NCBI GenBank assembly: GCA_020354105.1
Contig: CP070642.1
Location: 1,389,271-1,397,530, forward strand
DNA length: 8,260 bases
Source of the DNA: Chloroflexota bacterium
GTDB taxonomy: Bacteria; Chloroflexota; Dehalococcoidia; GIF9; UBA5629
Reading direction: 5' to 3'
How positions within the stretch are numbered: position 1 is the first letter of the stretch; the number at the start of each line of letters is the position of its first letter. Shown here piece by piece: positions 1-6,156 of the stretch. Made by a program: the position numbers and the translations under genes. The notes under the pieces were generated by a model. It was not told the DNA's origin. It was given only the letters and a program-made list of their open reading frames with translations, and made no database searches.

Positions 1-518
1 AGAGCTCGATCGCTTTCTATGGCAACATGTAAGACTTCACCCGCAAAGATATGCCAAATACTATCTTCGTGCAATGATCGGTGCCAACTTAGTCGGCATT
101 CCAAGTTAAGAAAACATTCTTTGATGCGCGGGGCATCTACAGTTCTAGAAGGCTCCACCTTCAATCCCACAGCAGTGATTTCATCGGTCAGGTCGGAATT
201 GTTAGCGATTGTTTTGTAGCATTTTGGAAAATCACTCACGGTCGGGAAATTTACCACAAAGTCTTTATCCCTCAAGATATTCTTATAAGTGTGGTTTGTA
301 TTCATAATAGAAAAAATGACATAATACCCTCCAAAGTCCCCAGTATATGTTGTCCATGCTTGCAGGCAAGCGTTTGGTATATGTCCCTCTTTCCACGTCG
401 TGATAACACTAATAGCCTGAGGAATGGCCGTGATAAATTCAACCCAAGAAAAAATTTCATATTGTCTCGGCCAATTTTCTCTAAAGCTAGCTGGTCGTGC
501 GCTCAATTCATGTTTCAT
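1..518 (-). CDS. flavin reductase-like (FMN-binding split barrel) protein, 3' end cut off by window edge
   Basis: Reading the minus strand from the ATG at 518 gives 172 residues open to the left edge, so the C-terminus and stop are missing. The start MKHELSARPA is set by an AAGGAG ribosome binding site at 525-530, six bases before the ATG. The pattern fits the flavoredoxin/flavin reductase-like family (FMN-binding split barrel): after an N-terminal stretch, PQAISVITTW (33-42) is the usual opening strand, then NACLQAWTTYTGDFGG (49-64), YVIFSIMNTNHTYKN (66-80), the DFVVNFP strand (86-92), and a late strand IKECFLNLECRLSW (132-145). Members bind FMN and are cytoplasmic; they act as flavin reductases or small electron carriers, or have no known partner. 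The exact substrate cannot be read from sequence. Family assignment is from recognised pattern, not a search. A full-length family member is about 180-210 residues, so only a short tail is lost. Confidence 0.82.
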   Translation of the reverse strand, partial: MKHELSARPASFRENWPRQYEIFSWVEFITAIPQAISVITTWKEGHIPNACLQAWTTYTGDFGGYYVIFSIMNTNHTYKNILRDKDFVVNFPTVSDFPKCYKTIANNSDLTDEITAVGLKVEPSRTVDAPRIKECFLNLECRLSWHRSLHEDSIWHIFAGEVLHVAIESDRA

Positions 519-557
519 GGTTTTCTCCTTAAGTTATGTCCAAAAGCCCAGAAACCA

Positions 558-586
558 ATTTTACCCTAGCAAATCAATATAACCAA
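558..586 (-). promoter_or_regulatory. candidate sigma70-type promoter for the flavin reductase gene
   Basis: On the minus strand a -10 box TAAAAT (558-563, 5 of 6 consensus matches) lies 17 bases downstream of TTGGTT (581-586, 3 of 6). Transcription would start near 551, giving a leader of about 33 bases that contains the AAGGAG site. The -35 is poor, so this is a candidate only. A second, weaker possibility further upstream is TTGACT with an off-consensus -10. Confidence 0.4.
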
Positions 587-927
587 GTTTCATACTCGGG
601 TGACTGTTTCATATCCACTTTACTCATAAATTGATTTATTATACGTAGTCAAACAGTAGCACAAAAGCAGACTCGAAATTCGGCTTAATAAACTAATTGG
701 CTAGACATTGACTCCAACTAACTTCACCAATTTTCAAGTTGTGGGTTATATGGGTGAGATATAGCGTGGGCATGGGGGAAGAAAAGCATCCAAAGCCTTA
801 TAGTCTCTTCAAGGGTAACGAGATGAGTGATTGTTAACAGAGCCGAGGATTGTCGCTTGATGTTGAGCAGATAATGTTGCAATACAGTATCGAAATTGCC
901 CGCCAATCATAATCGAGGCTTAACAAG

Positions 928-936
928 TGGTATAAT
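928..936 (+). promoter_or_regulatory. extended -10 promoter of the GYD-domain gene
   Basis: The sequence TGGTATAAT holds a perfect TATAAT (931-936) preceded by TG at the extended -10 position (928-929). No good -35 box is found 16-18 bases upstream, which is typical of extended -10 promoters. Transcription would start near 943, leaving a leader of about 57 bases before the ATG at 1000. Confidence 0.6.
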
Positions 937-985
937 AACTCAGGGGAGGTCACTATCAAGTAGACCATAAATGATATGAAACGTA

Positions 986-991
986 AAGGAG
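986..991 (+). promoter_or_regulatory. ribosome binding site that fixes the GYD gene start
   Basis: AAGGAG lies eight bases before the ATG at 1000. It is located downstream of the in-frame ATG at 976, so that earlier codon is unlikely to be the real start. Confidence 0.8.
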
Positions 992-999
992 AGACTGGT

Positions 1000-1284
1000 A
1001 TGGCTACATATTTCATGTTTGGTAAGTTTTCCACTGACGCGGTGAAGAAGATCAGCGCCGAACGAACAAAAAAATCCAACGCCATTGTTAAGGGCTGTGG
1101 TGGGCAGGTCAAAGCTATATATGCTCTGCTCGGTGAGATAGATGCAGTGGCCATCGCGGATTTCCCAGGTGTGAAGGAGGCGATGAAGGCCTCTGTTGAG
1201 CTATCCAAGCTACTCGGCATCTCATTCACCACAGCGCCAGCCGTGACCATCGAGGAGTTCGACAAACTATTCGAAGAACGATAG
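1000..1284 (+). CDS. GYD-domain protein (94 residues)
   Basis: The protein opens with MATYFMFGKFSTDAVKKISA, then carries LLGEIDAVAIADFPG (43-57) and a helix rich in Ala, Val and Lys before ITFT-like strand residues (74-78) and the end EEFDKLFEER. This layout (an N-terminal beta strand that ends near a GKF turn, a helix with E-R-T around residues 21-23, a G-x-x-D-x-x-A-I strand) fits the GYD family of small proteins of about 95-105 residues with a ferredoxin-like alpha/beta fold. The name-giving tripeptide is G-Y-D; here the equivalent is GEID, with isoleucine in place of tyrosine. The family has no established biochemical role and is common in anaerobes and proteobacteria. No signal peptide or membrane segment is present, so it is cytoplasmic. 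It is a single-gene unit with its own promoter; the start at 1000 is chosen from the ribosome binding site. Confidence 0.85.
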   Translation: MATYFMFGKFSTDAVKKISAERTKKSNAIVKGCGGQVKAIYALLGEIDAVAIADFPGVKEAMKASVELSKLLGISFTTAPAVTIEEFDKLFEER

Positions 1285-1286
1285 GA

Positions 1287-1309
1287 AACACCTAGGCTCG
1301 AGGGGTGTT
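1287..1309 (+). terminator. weak stem-loop just after the GYD gene
   Basis: AACACC (1287-1292) can pair with GGTGTT (1304-1309) around an 11-base loop, starting two bases after the stop codon. No run of T follows, so it is not a standard intrinsic terminator. It may mark the transcript end or stabilise the 3' end. Confidence 0.3.
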
Positions 1310-1500
1310 AGTAACTTCGGCTATATTATCTGGATACGCACTTTCAGGGCATACGACAGTGGGGAAAGATATTGCACACCCATCAATTTTGTGCAGTCAT
1401 GTTCCTATATATGGATTTAAGGTATCGATAAATATAGTACCTAAGAAATCAGTTAGTGAGCATTACCTTTCGTGACTTCGGCTGCTTTGATTTGTCAAGC

Positions 1501-1577
<77 letters not shown>

Positions 1578-1589
1578 GTATGCTGGTTC

Positions 1590-1619
1590 ATTATACTAGA
1601 AAGACACCAACAGCTTCAA
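1590..1619 (-). promoter_or_regulatory. promoter of tRNA-Ala
   Basis: On the minus strand a perfect TATAAT (1590-1595) is spaced 18 bases from TTGAAG (1614-1619, 4 of 6 matches). Predicted transcription start is near 1583, only a few bases before the mature tRNA 5' end at 1577, as is usual for short tRNA leaders. It lies within the divergent region shared with rubrerythrin. Confidence 0.65.
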
Positions 1620-1668
1620 CTAGCATGTGATTCGGCTTTTCGATTAGAATATAGTCAATTAACCTATG

Positions 1669-1676
1669 AGGAGGGG
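1669..1676 (+). promoter_or_regulatory. ribosome binding site that fixes the rubrerythrin start
   Basis: AGGAGGGG sits five bases before the ATG at 1681. The earlier in-frame ATG at 1666 runs directly into this purine tract, so it cannot be served by it and is rejected as the start. Confidence 0.8.
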
Positions 1677-1680
1677 AATT

Positions 1681-2184
1681 ATGAGCAAAACTAGCGATAA
1701 TCTTCAAGACGCTTTTGCCGGAGAAAGTCAAGCCAGTCGCAAGTATCTTTATTTTGCCGAGAAAGCAGATGAAGAAGGGCACAAACAGATAGCCAGATTA
1801 TTCCGCGCCGCATCGGAGGCTGAGACAGTACACGCCCGCAATCATCTAAGGGTTATGCAGGGGATAAAGTCGACCAAGGACAATTTGCTGGCTGCAATCG
1901 GCGGCGAGAATTACGAGTTCACCAAGATGTATCCAGAGTTCATAAAGCAGGCCGATGCTGAAGGTAACAGCAAGGCGAAAGATAGTTTCGACCTGGCGAA
2001 TAAGGTGGAGCAAATTCATCATCGCCTGTACCAGGAAGCCCTTGGCATGCTGGAGAGGAGCCAGACTCTGGCCGAGAAACCCATCTATGTCTGCCAGGTC
2101 TGCGGCAATACAGTCGAGGGCGAAGCTCCTGAGAAATGCCCTATCTGTGGAGCCCCCAGGAAAATGTTCAAGCTAATAGACTAA
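1681..2184 (+). CDS. rbr: rubrerythrin with C-terminal rubredoxin-like domain
   Basis: This 167-residue protein is a cytoplasmic non-haem di-iron peroxidase that reduces hydrogen peroxide to water in anaerobes, with electrons entering through its rubredoxin-like centre. The four-helix di-iron domain spans roughly 1-130. Its likely iron ligands are E15, E48 and H51 (E-x-x-H), E76 and E79 (ENYE), and E110 with H113 (E-x-x-H). The rubredoxin-like tail holds C138-x-x-C141 and C153-x-x-C156, ending in the usual G-A-P-x-x-x-F-x-x-I. All key residues are present and the protein looks complete, although somewhat shorter than the approximately 190-residue Desulfovibrio enzyme. It has a strong ribosome binding site, and the 65-base gap to the next gene without a terminator suggests co-transcription. 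A candidate -10 is TATAGT (1650-1655), with a poor -35. The redox partner (rubredoxin, NADH reductase) is not in the window. Confidence 0.95.
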   Translation: MSKTSDNLQDAFAGESQASRKYLYFAEKADEEGHKQIARLFRAASEAETVHARNHLRVMQGIKSTKDNLLAAIGGENYEFTKMYPEFIKQADAEGNSKAKDSFDLANKVEQIHHRLYQEALGMLERSQTLAEKPIYVCQVCGNTVEGEAPEKCPICGAPRKMFKLID

Positions 2185-2249
2185 ATCCAACGTGGGTGGT
2201 TGTTGAATTATAAACACAGAACAGCAATATTTGATAATGGAGGTCAATC

Positions 2250-2537
2250 ATGTCGAAGAAAATGTCTGAAGCAGAAATCCGTGAAATAGCCACCAAGAAG
2301 GTGCGAGCCAAAAAAGGATTTTACTCACACCTGACCGCGTACATAATCGTCAATTTAATGCTGGTGGCAATCTGGTACTTCACAGGTGCCGGTTATTTCT
2401 GGCCCATGTGGGTGATGCTGGGTTGGGGAGTCGGGCTCGTATTCAATGCCGTCGCAGCCTTCTCAAAATATGACATTAGCTGGGAAACAAGGGAGATAGA
2501 AAAAGAAGTAGAGAAAATCAAGAAAAGTGGCGGCTAA
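2250..2537 (+). CDS. small 2TM-domain membrane protein
   Basis: The 95-residue protein begins MSKKMSEAEIREIATKKVRA, a charged cytoplasmic helix, then has two hydrophobic segments at about 27-45 (LTAYIIVNLMLVAIWYF) and 49-71 (YFWPMWVMLGWGVGLVFNAV), followed by a charged coiled tail rich in E and K (79-95). The pattern K-x-F-Y-x-H-L, Y-x-x-V-N and W-P-M-W...G-W-G is the signature of the 2TM family, a group of small inner-membrane proteins of unknown role, sometimes fused to histidine kinase regions. No catalytic residues are visible. Its GGAGGT site (2239-2244) is five bases before the ATG. It follows rubrerythrin by 65 bases on the same strand with no terminator seen, so an operon is likely but a functional link is unproven. 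Confidence 0.85.
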   Translation: MSKKMSEAEIREIATKKVRAKKGFYSHLTAYIIVNLMLVAIWYFTGAGYFWPMWVMLGWGVGLVFNAVAAFSKYDISWETREIEKEVEKIKKSGG

Positions 2538-2582
2538 CGCGTGGCGCTCCTGTTAAACCAGCGAATCGAGTGACTTTTGCTC

Positions 2583-4265
2583 TCACATAACATTTACAAT
2601 CACGCTTCCCCAGATGGTGAGAAGAACATTACCGAATGCATATGGTGCCGCATAGCCAATTGACGGCAGTGTGCTTTCAGCCTCCTCCTCAAGCGAATTG
2701 AGAGCCGCTGTTATAACTCTGGCTCCCGCCACCGCACCCAATAGCAAAACAGGATTCATCTTGAGCACCCGTCTTCCAAAAATTAGAGCTGCAATCATTG
2801 GAGAGAGTGAAAGAACGATACCGGCTAGGAACAAAGTTAAACCAGTTGTCTGAAAAGCCTGTATTGCCTGGACAGCGGCTGATAAGCCAACACAGGCAAT
2901 AAATAGGTTCAACCCGAGGTCGGTGAGGAGCCACTGGCCACCGCTGGGAATCTGGCCAAAGGTGGGATGTATAGAACGCAACCAGCCAAATACTAGACCG
3001 GCAACCAGAACACCACCACCAACACCCAAAGTTACGGGCAATCCGACAATATGTACAACAATAAGGCCTACCAATGTCCCCAGGGTAATGCCAAGCCCGA
3101 CCATGACCAGGTCTGTTATAGCAGTAGGACGCTCAGGATAACCCAATAGCTTGATCACCCTTTCGATATCTCCCCTGGCACCGACTACTTGAAAAACGTC
3201 GCATTTATGAACCACGGTATCTCTGGTTATCGGTATCTCACGGCCCTGCCTCGTTACTCTCCTCAAGAAAACGCCGTGTGCCTGTTTGTTCTTGCTCAGC
3301 TCACCGAGAGTCCTGCCCACGACATCACGATTAAGAACACATATATCCATCACCTCACCCACCATCTCCGTTACATCGCTAATATCAACCTCAGGGCCAA
3401 TAAGCTCAGGTGCTGTGACAAATTGTTTACAATGCCCTGACATGACAACTATATCTCCTGCTTGAATCAACATGTCCGGTTCTACATCCATAACAACATC
3501 AGCGCGTTTCAATTTATTAACGGCAACTCTACCCGGGAAAAGTGCCTCTAGTTCGGCCACCGTCTTGCCAATCACATTCTGGCTTGACGCCTCGTATGCT
3601 CGGAGTTCTAGCTGTGCCGACCATGAGAAGAGTTCTGGTTTTTCGATAGAAGCCGCTCCACCTGACATCTTCGCTGCCAGTTTTTTAGCTTCCTCCTTCA
3701 GACTTATTCTCCAGAAACCGGGGACCATCTTCAGAAAAACAATCGTTCCCGCCGTGCCGAAAATGTAGGTAATAGCATACCCCACGGCGACATTGGTATC
3801 CAGAGTTGCCTTTTGTGCATCAGAAAGAGGTAACTGGCTGATGGCGCCTTCTGCCGTTCCAATTGCCGCTGATTGTGTCACTGAGCCGGCAAAGAAACCT
3901 GCAGTTGTCCCCTCATCAAAATGTAACAGCTTACCCAAGAGTATGGCTACACCCAAAGCCACGAAAGCTGTTACCAGCGAGATATAGATGTAATGAAGTC
4001 CCTCTCTCCTGAGCGCACCAAAAAACTGAGGGCCAACTTTATATCCTATACCGAACATAAAGAGGGCAAAAGCAACCGTCTTTAAAAGTGTCGGTACCTG
4101 GACGTTTATCTGCCCCAGAACAAGTGCAGCCAGAAGTGTACAGGTGGTTGGGCCAAGGCTGAATCCACGGAATTTCAGTTTACCAGCAGCATAACCAATA
4201 GCAAGTGCCAGAAAAATTAATATCTGCGGGTTATTTCTGCACACATTAACGATGAATTCCCACAT
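2583..4265 (-). CDS. aspT: aspartate:alanine exchanger (AspT, AAE family)
   Basis: The 560-residue protein is an inner-membrane antiporter that imports L-aspartate and exports L-alanine (TC 2.A.81 family, about 540-560 residues). It has an N-terminal membrane half (about five segments in 14-182), a central cytoplasmic part with two TrkA-C/RCK_C-like domains (about 217-295 and 303-379), and a C-terminal membrane half (about six segments in 382-560). Each half carries a similar tract: GSVTQSAAIGTA then VGYAITYIFG in the first (127-170), GAVAGARVITAALNS then GYAAPYAFG in the second (510-545), as expected for the family's duplicated fold. The start is supported by GAGGAGG (4271-4277), five bases before the ATG. 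It is 35 bases downstream of aspD on the same strand, so it is the second gene of an operon. Related YbjL/YidE-type putative transporters exist, but the aspD neighbour makes AspT the best call. Confidence 0.93.
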   Translation of the reverse strand: MWEFIVNVCRNNPQILIFLALAIGYAAGKLKFRGFSLGPTTCTLLAALVLGQINVQVPTLLKTVAFALFMFGIGYKVGPQFFGALRREGLHYIYISLVTAFVALGVAILLGKLLHFDEGTTAGFFAGSVTQSAAIGTAEGAISQLPLSDAQKATLDTNVAVGYAITYIFGTAGTIVFLKMVPGFWRISLKEEAKKLAAKMSGGAASIEKPELFSWSAQLELRAYEASSQNVIGKTVAELEALFPGRVAVNKLKRADVVMDVEPDMLIQAGDIVVMSGHCKQFVTAPELIGPEVDISDVTEMVGEVMDICVLNRDVVGRTLGELSKNKQAHGVFLRRVTRQGREIPITRDTVVHKCDVFQVVGARGDIERVIKLLGYPERPTAITDLVMVGLGITLGTLVGLIVVHIVGLPVTLGVGGGVLVAGLVFGWLRSIHPTFGQIPSGGQWLLTDLGLNLFIACVGLSAAVQAIQAFQTTGLTLFLAGIVLSLSPMIAALIFGRRVLKMNPVLLLGAVAGARVITAALNSLEEEAESTLPSIGYAAPYAFGNVLLTIWGSVIVNVM

Positions 4266-4300
4266 GGTCGCCTCCTCAGCGCAATATCAGGACTCCCATG

Positions 4301-5893
4301 TTAATCCTTCTTTCTTGCCAGTTCCCACTTCTGGTAATACTCAGCCAAAAGCTCGCTTATACCCCTGCCGATTTCTTCATAGGTGCTGTTGGGGAGATTT
4401 GCTAGAGAGACACGAACCGACATATTCGGTGCATCAAAACCGCCGCCATCCATCAGGACAATAGATTTCCTTTCGGACAGATTCACCACGAAATCAATTG
4501 GCTCATAGTTCTTTACCAGATAGTTGGCGAACTCCTTAGAATACCTGGTCCGGGCAAGTTCCGGTATGTCAATTGTAGTGTAGTAGTGTGCATCATATCT
4601 GTTCTCGGGACAGGGTATGCCAATGGCATCATAAAGGGTTGTGAACCTGTGACGTACAACATATTGGGTAACTTTCTTATACTCTCCTTTTTCATCCAGC
4701 AGGCAATAAAGGGAAAAGAGTGCCATCAGTACCTGTTGGGGCGTGGATAGACCGGCAGTATGATGTAATGCCACGCTTCGGCTGTCGGCTACCATCCGGT
4801 CAATGAGCTTCATCTTACCTGGATTAAGAACTACGGTACTATAACGGTTGTGCAGTACCTTTCTATCTTTATCCGGTAAAGTAGCAATCATCTTATCGAA
4901 AACATTATCTTCGTGTATGCCGATTACACCAAGTCTCCAGCCCGTGGCACCGAAGTACTTAGAATAGGAATATACAAGTATCGTATTGTGTGGAACTACA
5001 GCGGCGAGCGAGCGGAAGCCATTGACAAAGGTGCCGTAAACATCGTCTGTAATAATTATCAGGTCTTTTCTTTTTATTCGTACAATCTCCGCTATTTTAT
5101 TCAGGGTACTATCTTGCATAGCCACAGACGTAGGATTGGAGGGGTGGACCAGAAAGAAAGCTTTTACCGCCGGGTCACTCAGTTTCGCTATTTCCGAGTC
5201 AGGATATTGCCAGTCTAGATCTTCACCCTGTTTAATTTCCAGCTCAACAAATCTATAGTCATTCAAACGGGGAATCTCAATATACGGTGTGAATATCGGT
5301 GTTCCCAGAGCGATTTTATCCCGCTTGTGAAGCAACCTGTTTTCCATCAGACTGGTAAAGATATAGTCCATGGCAGCCGTTCCGCCTTCAGTGGCAAAGA
5401 GGTCAAACCTACCTGGGGGGTTACCGCCGAACATCTCCTGTTCCAAGTATTTATGGACGATTTTCTCGCAGTTGATCAACATTCGGTCAGGCTCTGGATA
5501 GTGGTCACCCACTATGCCATCAACCATTTCAAAAATAAATTCGTCAGGGTCTATGTTCAGTACATCACATACGTAATTCATGGCATTGTTTAAGAAACTG
5601 ATGCCGGGTACATTCGAGTTCTTAGTCAGAAATTTCTTGAACCTGTCTGTTACACCATCTTTTTCCGGTGCTCCTCCTATAGCAGGCAGGTCAACAACAC
5701 GCAAGGATTCTTCAAGCGCGAATAATCCTAGCTGAAAAAAACTAGCACGAGGCGTAACCGCCACCCAGTTCGGATTTCCGCGGCCAGCATTCAACATCAT
5801 CCTTTCCTGATGCGACTTGGCTATCTTTATGAGTTTATCCTTCAATTCGAAGGGGCTGAGCTTTTCGTAACGTTTTTCTTCCGAAGGCTTCAT
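4301..5893 (-). CDS. aspD: L-aspartate 4-decarboxylase (PLP enzyme)
   Basis: The 530-residue enzyme converts L-aspartate to L-alanine and CO2 (EC 4.1.1.12), consuming a proton in the cytoplasm. It belongs to fold-type I aminotransferase-like PLP enzymes, and its length matches known AspD (about 530). Visible motifs: NAGRGNPNW (35-43), the EGGTAAMDY phosphate/cofactor region (169-177), HPSNPTS (250-256), ITDDVYG (281-287), the PLP lysine K312 in SYSKYFGATGWRLG, and the carboxylate-binding R494 in MSVRVSL. The K-to-R spacing of 182 equals that of the characterised Pseudomonas enzyme (K315 and R497, as I recall). Aminotransferase side activity is known in the family. The start at 5893 is chosen because AGGAGG lies eight bases upstream; an in-frame GTG at 5902 falls inside that site and is rejected. 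It is the first gene of the aspD-aspT operon. Confidence 0.96.
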   Translation of the reverse strand: MKPSEEKRYEKLSPFELKDKLIKIAKSHQERMMLNAGRGNPNWVAVTPRASFFQLGLFALEESLRVVDLPAIGGAPEKDGVTDRFKKFLTKNSNVPGISFLNNAMNYVCDVLNIDPDEFIFEMVDGIVGDHYPEPDRMLINCEKIVHKYLEQEMFGGNPPGRFDLFATEGGTAAMDYIFTSLMENRLLHKRDKIALGTPIFTPYIEIPRLNDYRFVELEIKQGEDLDWQYPDSEIAKLSDPAVKAFFLVHPSNPTSVAMQDSTLNKIAEIVRIKRKDLIIITDDVYGTFVNGFRSLAAVVPHNTILVYSYSKYFGATGWRLGVIGIHEDNVFDKMIATLPDKDRKVLHNRYSTVVLNPGKMKLIDRMVADSRSVALHHTAGLSTPQQVLMALFSLYCLLDEKGEYKKVTQYVVRHRFTTLYDAIGIPCPENRYDAHYYTTIDIPELARTRYSKEFANYLVKNYEPIDFVVNLSERKSIVLMDGGGFDAPNMSVRVSLANLPNSTYEEIGRGISELLAEYYQKWELARKKD

Positions 5894-5900
5894 GGCAATC

Positions 5901-5907
5901 ACCTCCT
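5901..5907 (-). promoter_or_regulatory. ribosome binding site that decides the aspD start
   Basis: On the minus strand AGGAGGT (core AGGAGG at 5902-5907) is eight bases before the ATG at 5893. The in-frame GTG at 5902-5900 overlaps this sequence and would extend the protein by only three residues (MIA), so the ATG is preferred. Confidence 0.85.
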
Positions 5908-5937
5908 GTACAATCGAAAATTATACAGTCGCCAGAG

Positions 5938-5967
5938 ATTATTTCACACTGTTCTATGTGTTTGCAA
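5938..5967 (-). promoter_or_regulatory. candidate aspD-aspT promoter
   Basis: On the minus strand TTGCAA (5962-5967, 4 of 6 matches) is 18 bases from AATAAT (5938-5943, 5 of 6). Transcription would begin near 5931, giving a leader of about 38 bases with the aspD ribosome binding site. An alternative is a perfect TATAAT at 5920-5925, which lacks a good -35. No riboswitch-like fold was recognised in the leader. Confidence 0.45.
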
Positions 5968-6041
5968 GCCCCTAACCATATAATCCCCAGGGGAACCAGA
6001 GCCAGCGAGGGACGATTTGGCCGGAGGGTACGCCTGATGTC

Positions 6042-6053
6042 GGTACATGTACC
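6042..6053. promoter_or_regulatory. 12-base perfect palindrome, possible operator
   Basis: GGTACATGTACC is self-complementary and sits between the divergent aspD and YihY-type genes, about 75 bases upstream of the candidate aspD -35. It could be a dimeric regulator site, but a 12-base palindrome is expected about twice by chance in a window of this length, so the call is tentative. No regulator gene is adjacent. Confidence 0.25.
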
Positions 6054-6156
6054 ATCGTAAATTGATTGACGCATACCCCCACCCCTGATAGAATTACAAG
6101 CTAGCTACCATTGACATAAAGTCTGATTATAAACCGCAAAATAAAGAACGCTTTGC

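Larger units (their letters stand above)
519..999. other. 481-base divergent intergenic region without a recognisable gene
   Basis: This stretch separates the minus-strand flavin reductase from the plus-strand GYD gene. It contains the candidate promoters of both. The open frames here (for example minus strand 724-906, and a 21-codon plus-strand frame beginning at the ATG near 770) have no ribosome binding site and no recognisable protein pattern. No RNA gene, IS end or repeat array was seen. About 300 bases between the two promoters remain unexplained; they may be a decayed gene or simple spacer. Confidence 0.6.

Noticed and set aside
724..906. 60-residue minus-strand frame in the intergenic region
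   Set aside because: No ribosome binding site and no recognisable pattern; likely chance.
834..1265. 143-residue open frame on the minus strand opposite the GYD gene
   Set aside because: It is antisense to a recognisable domain gene with a good promoter and ribosome binding site, and its own translation shows no family pattern.
1418..1447. Imperfect inverted repeat AAGGTA...TACCT downstream of the tRNA
   Set aside because: Only five paired bases with a mismatch outside and no T-run on either strand; not a convincing terminator.
1314..1483. Repeated ACTTCGGCT at about 1314 and 1475, with further TTCGGCT copies near 677, 1631 and 4775
   Set aside because: Too short to be a meaningful repeat; copies also fall inside coding sequence and the flanks do not match.
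2538..2582. Search for a bidirectional terminator between the 2TM gene and aspT
   Set aside because: Only 3-4 base stems (CGCT/AGCG, GTGA/TCAC) and no T-tract, so none is called.
5835..6074. Minus-strand 79-residue frame spanning the aspD upstream region
   Set aside because: It overlaps the aspD start in another frame and has no ribosome binding site or family pattern.
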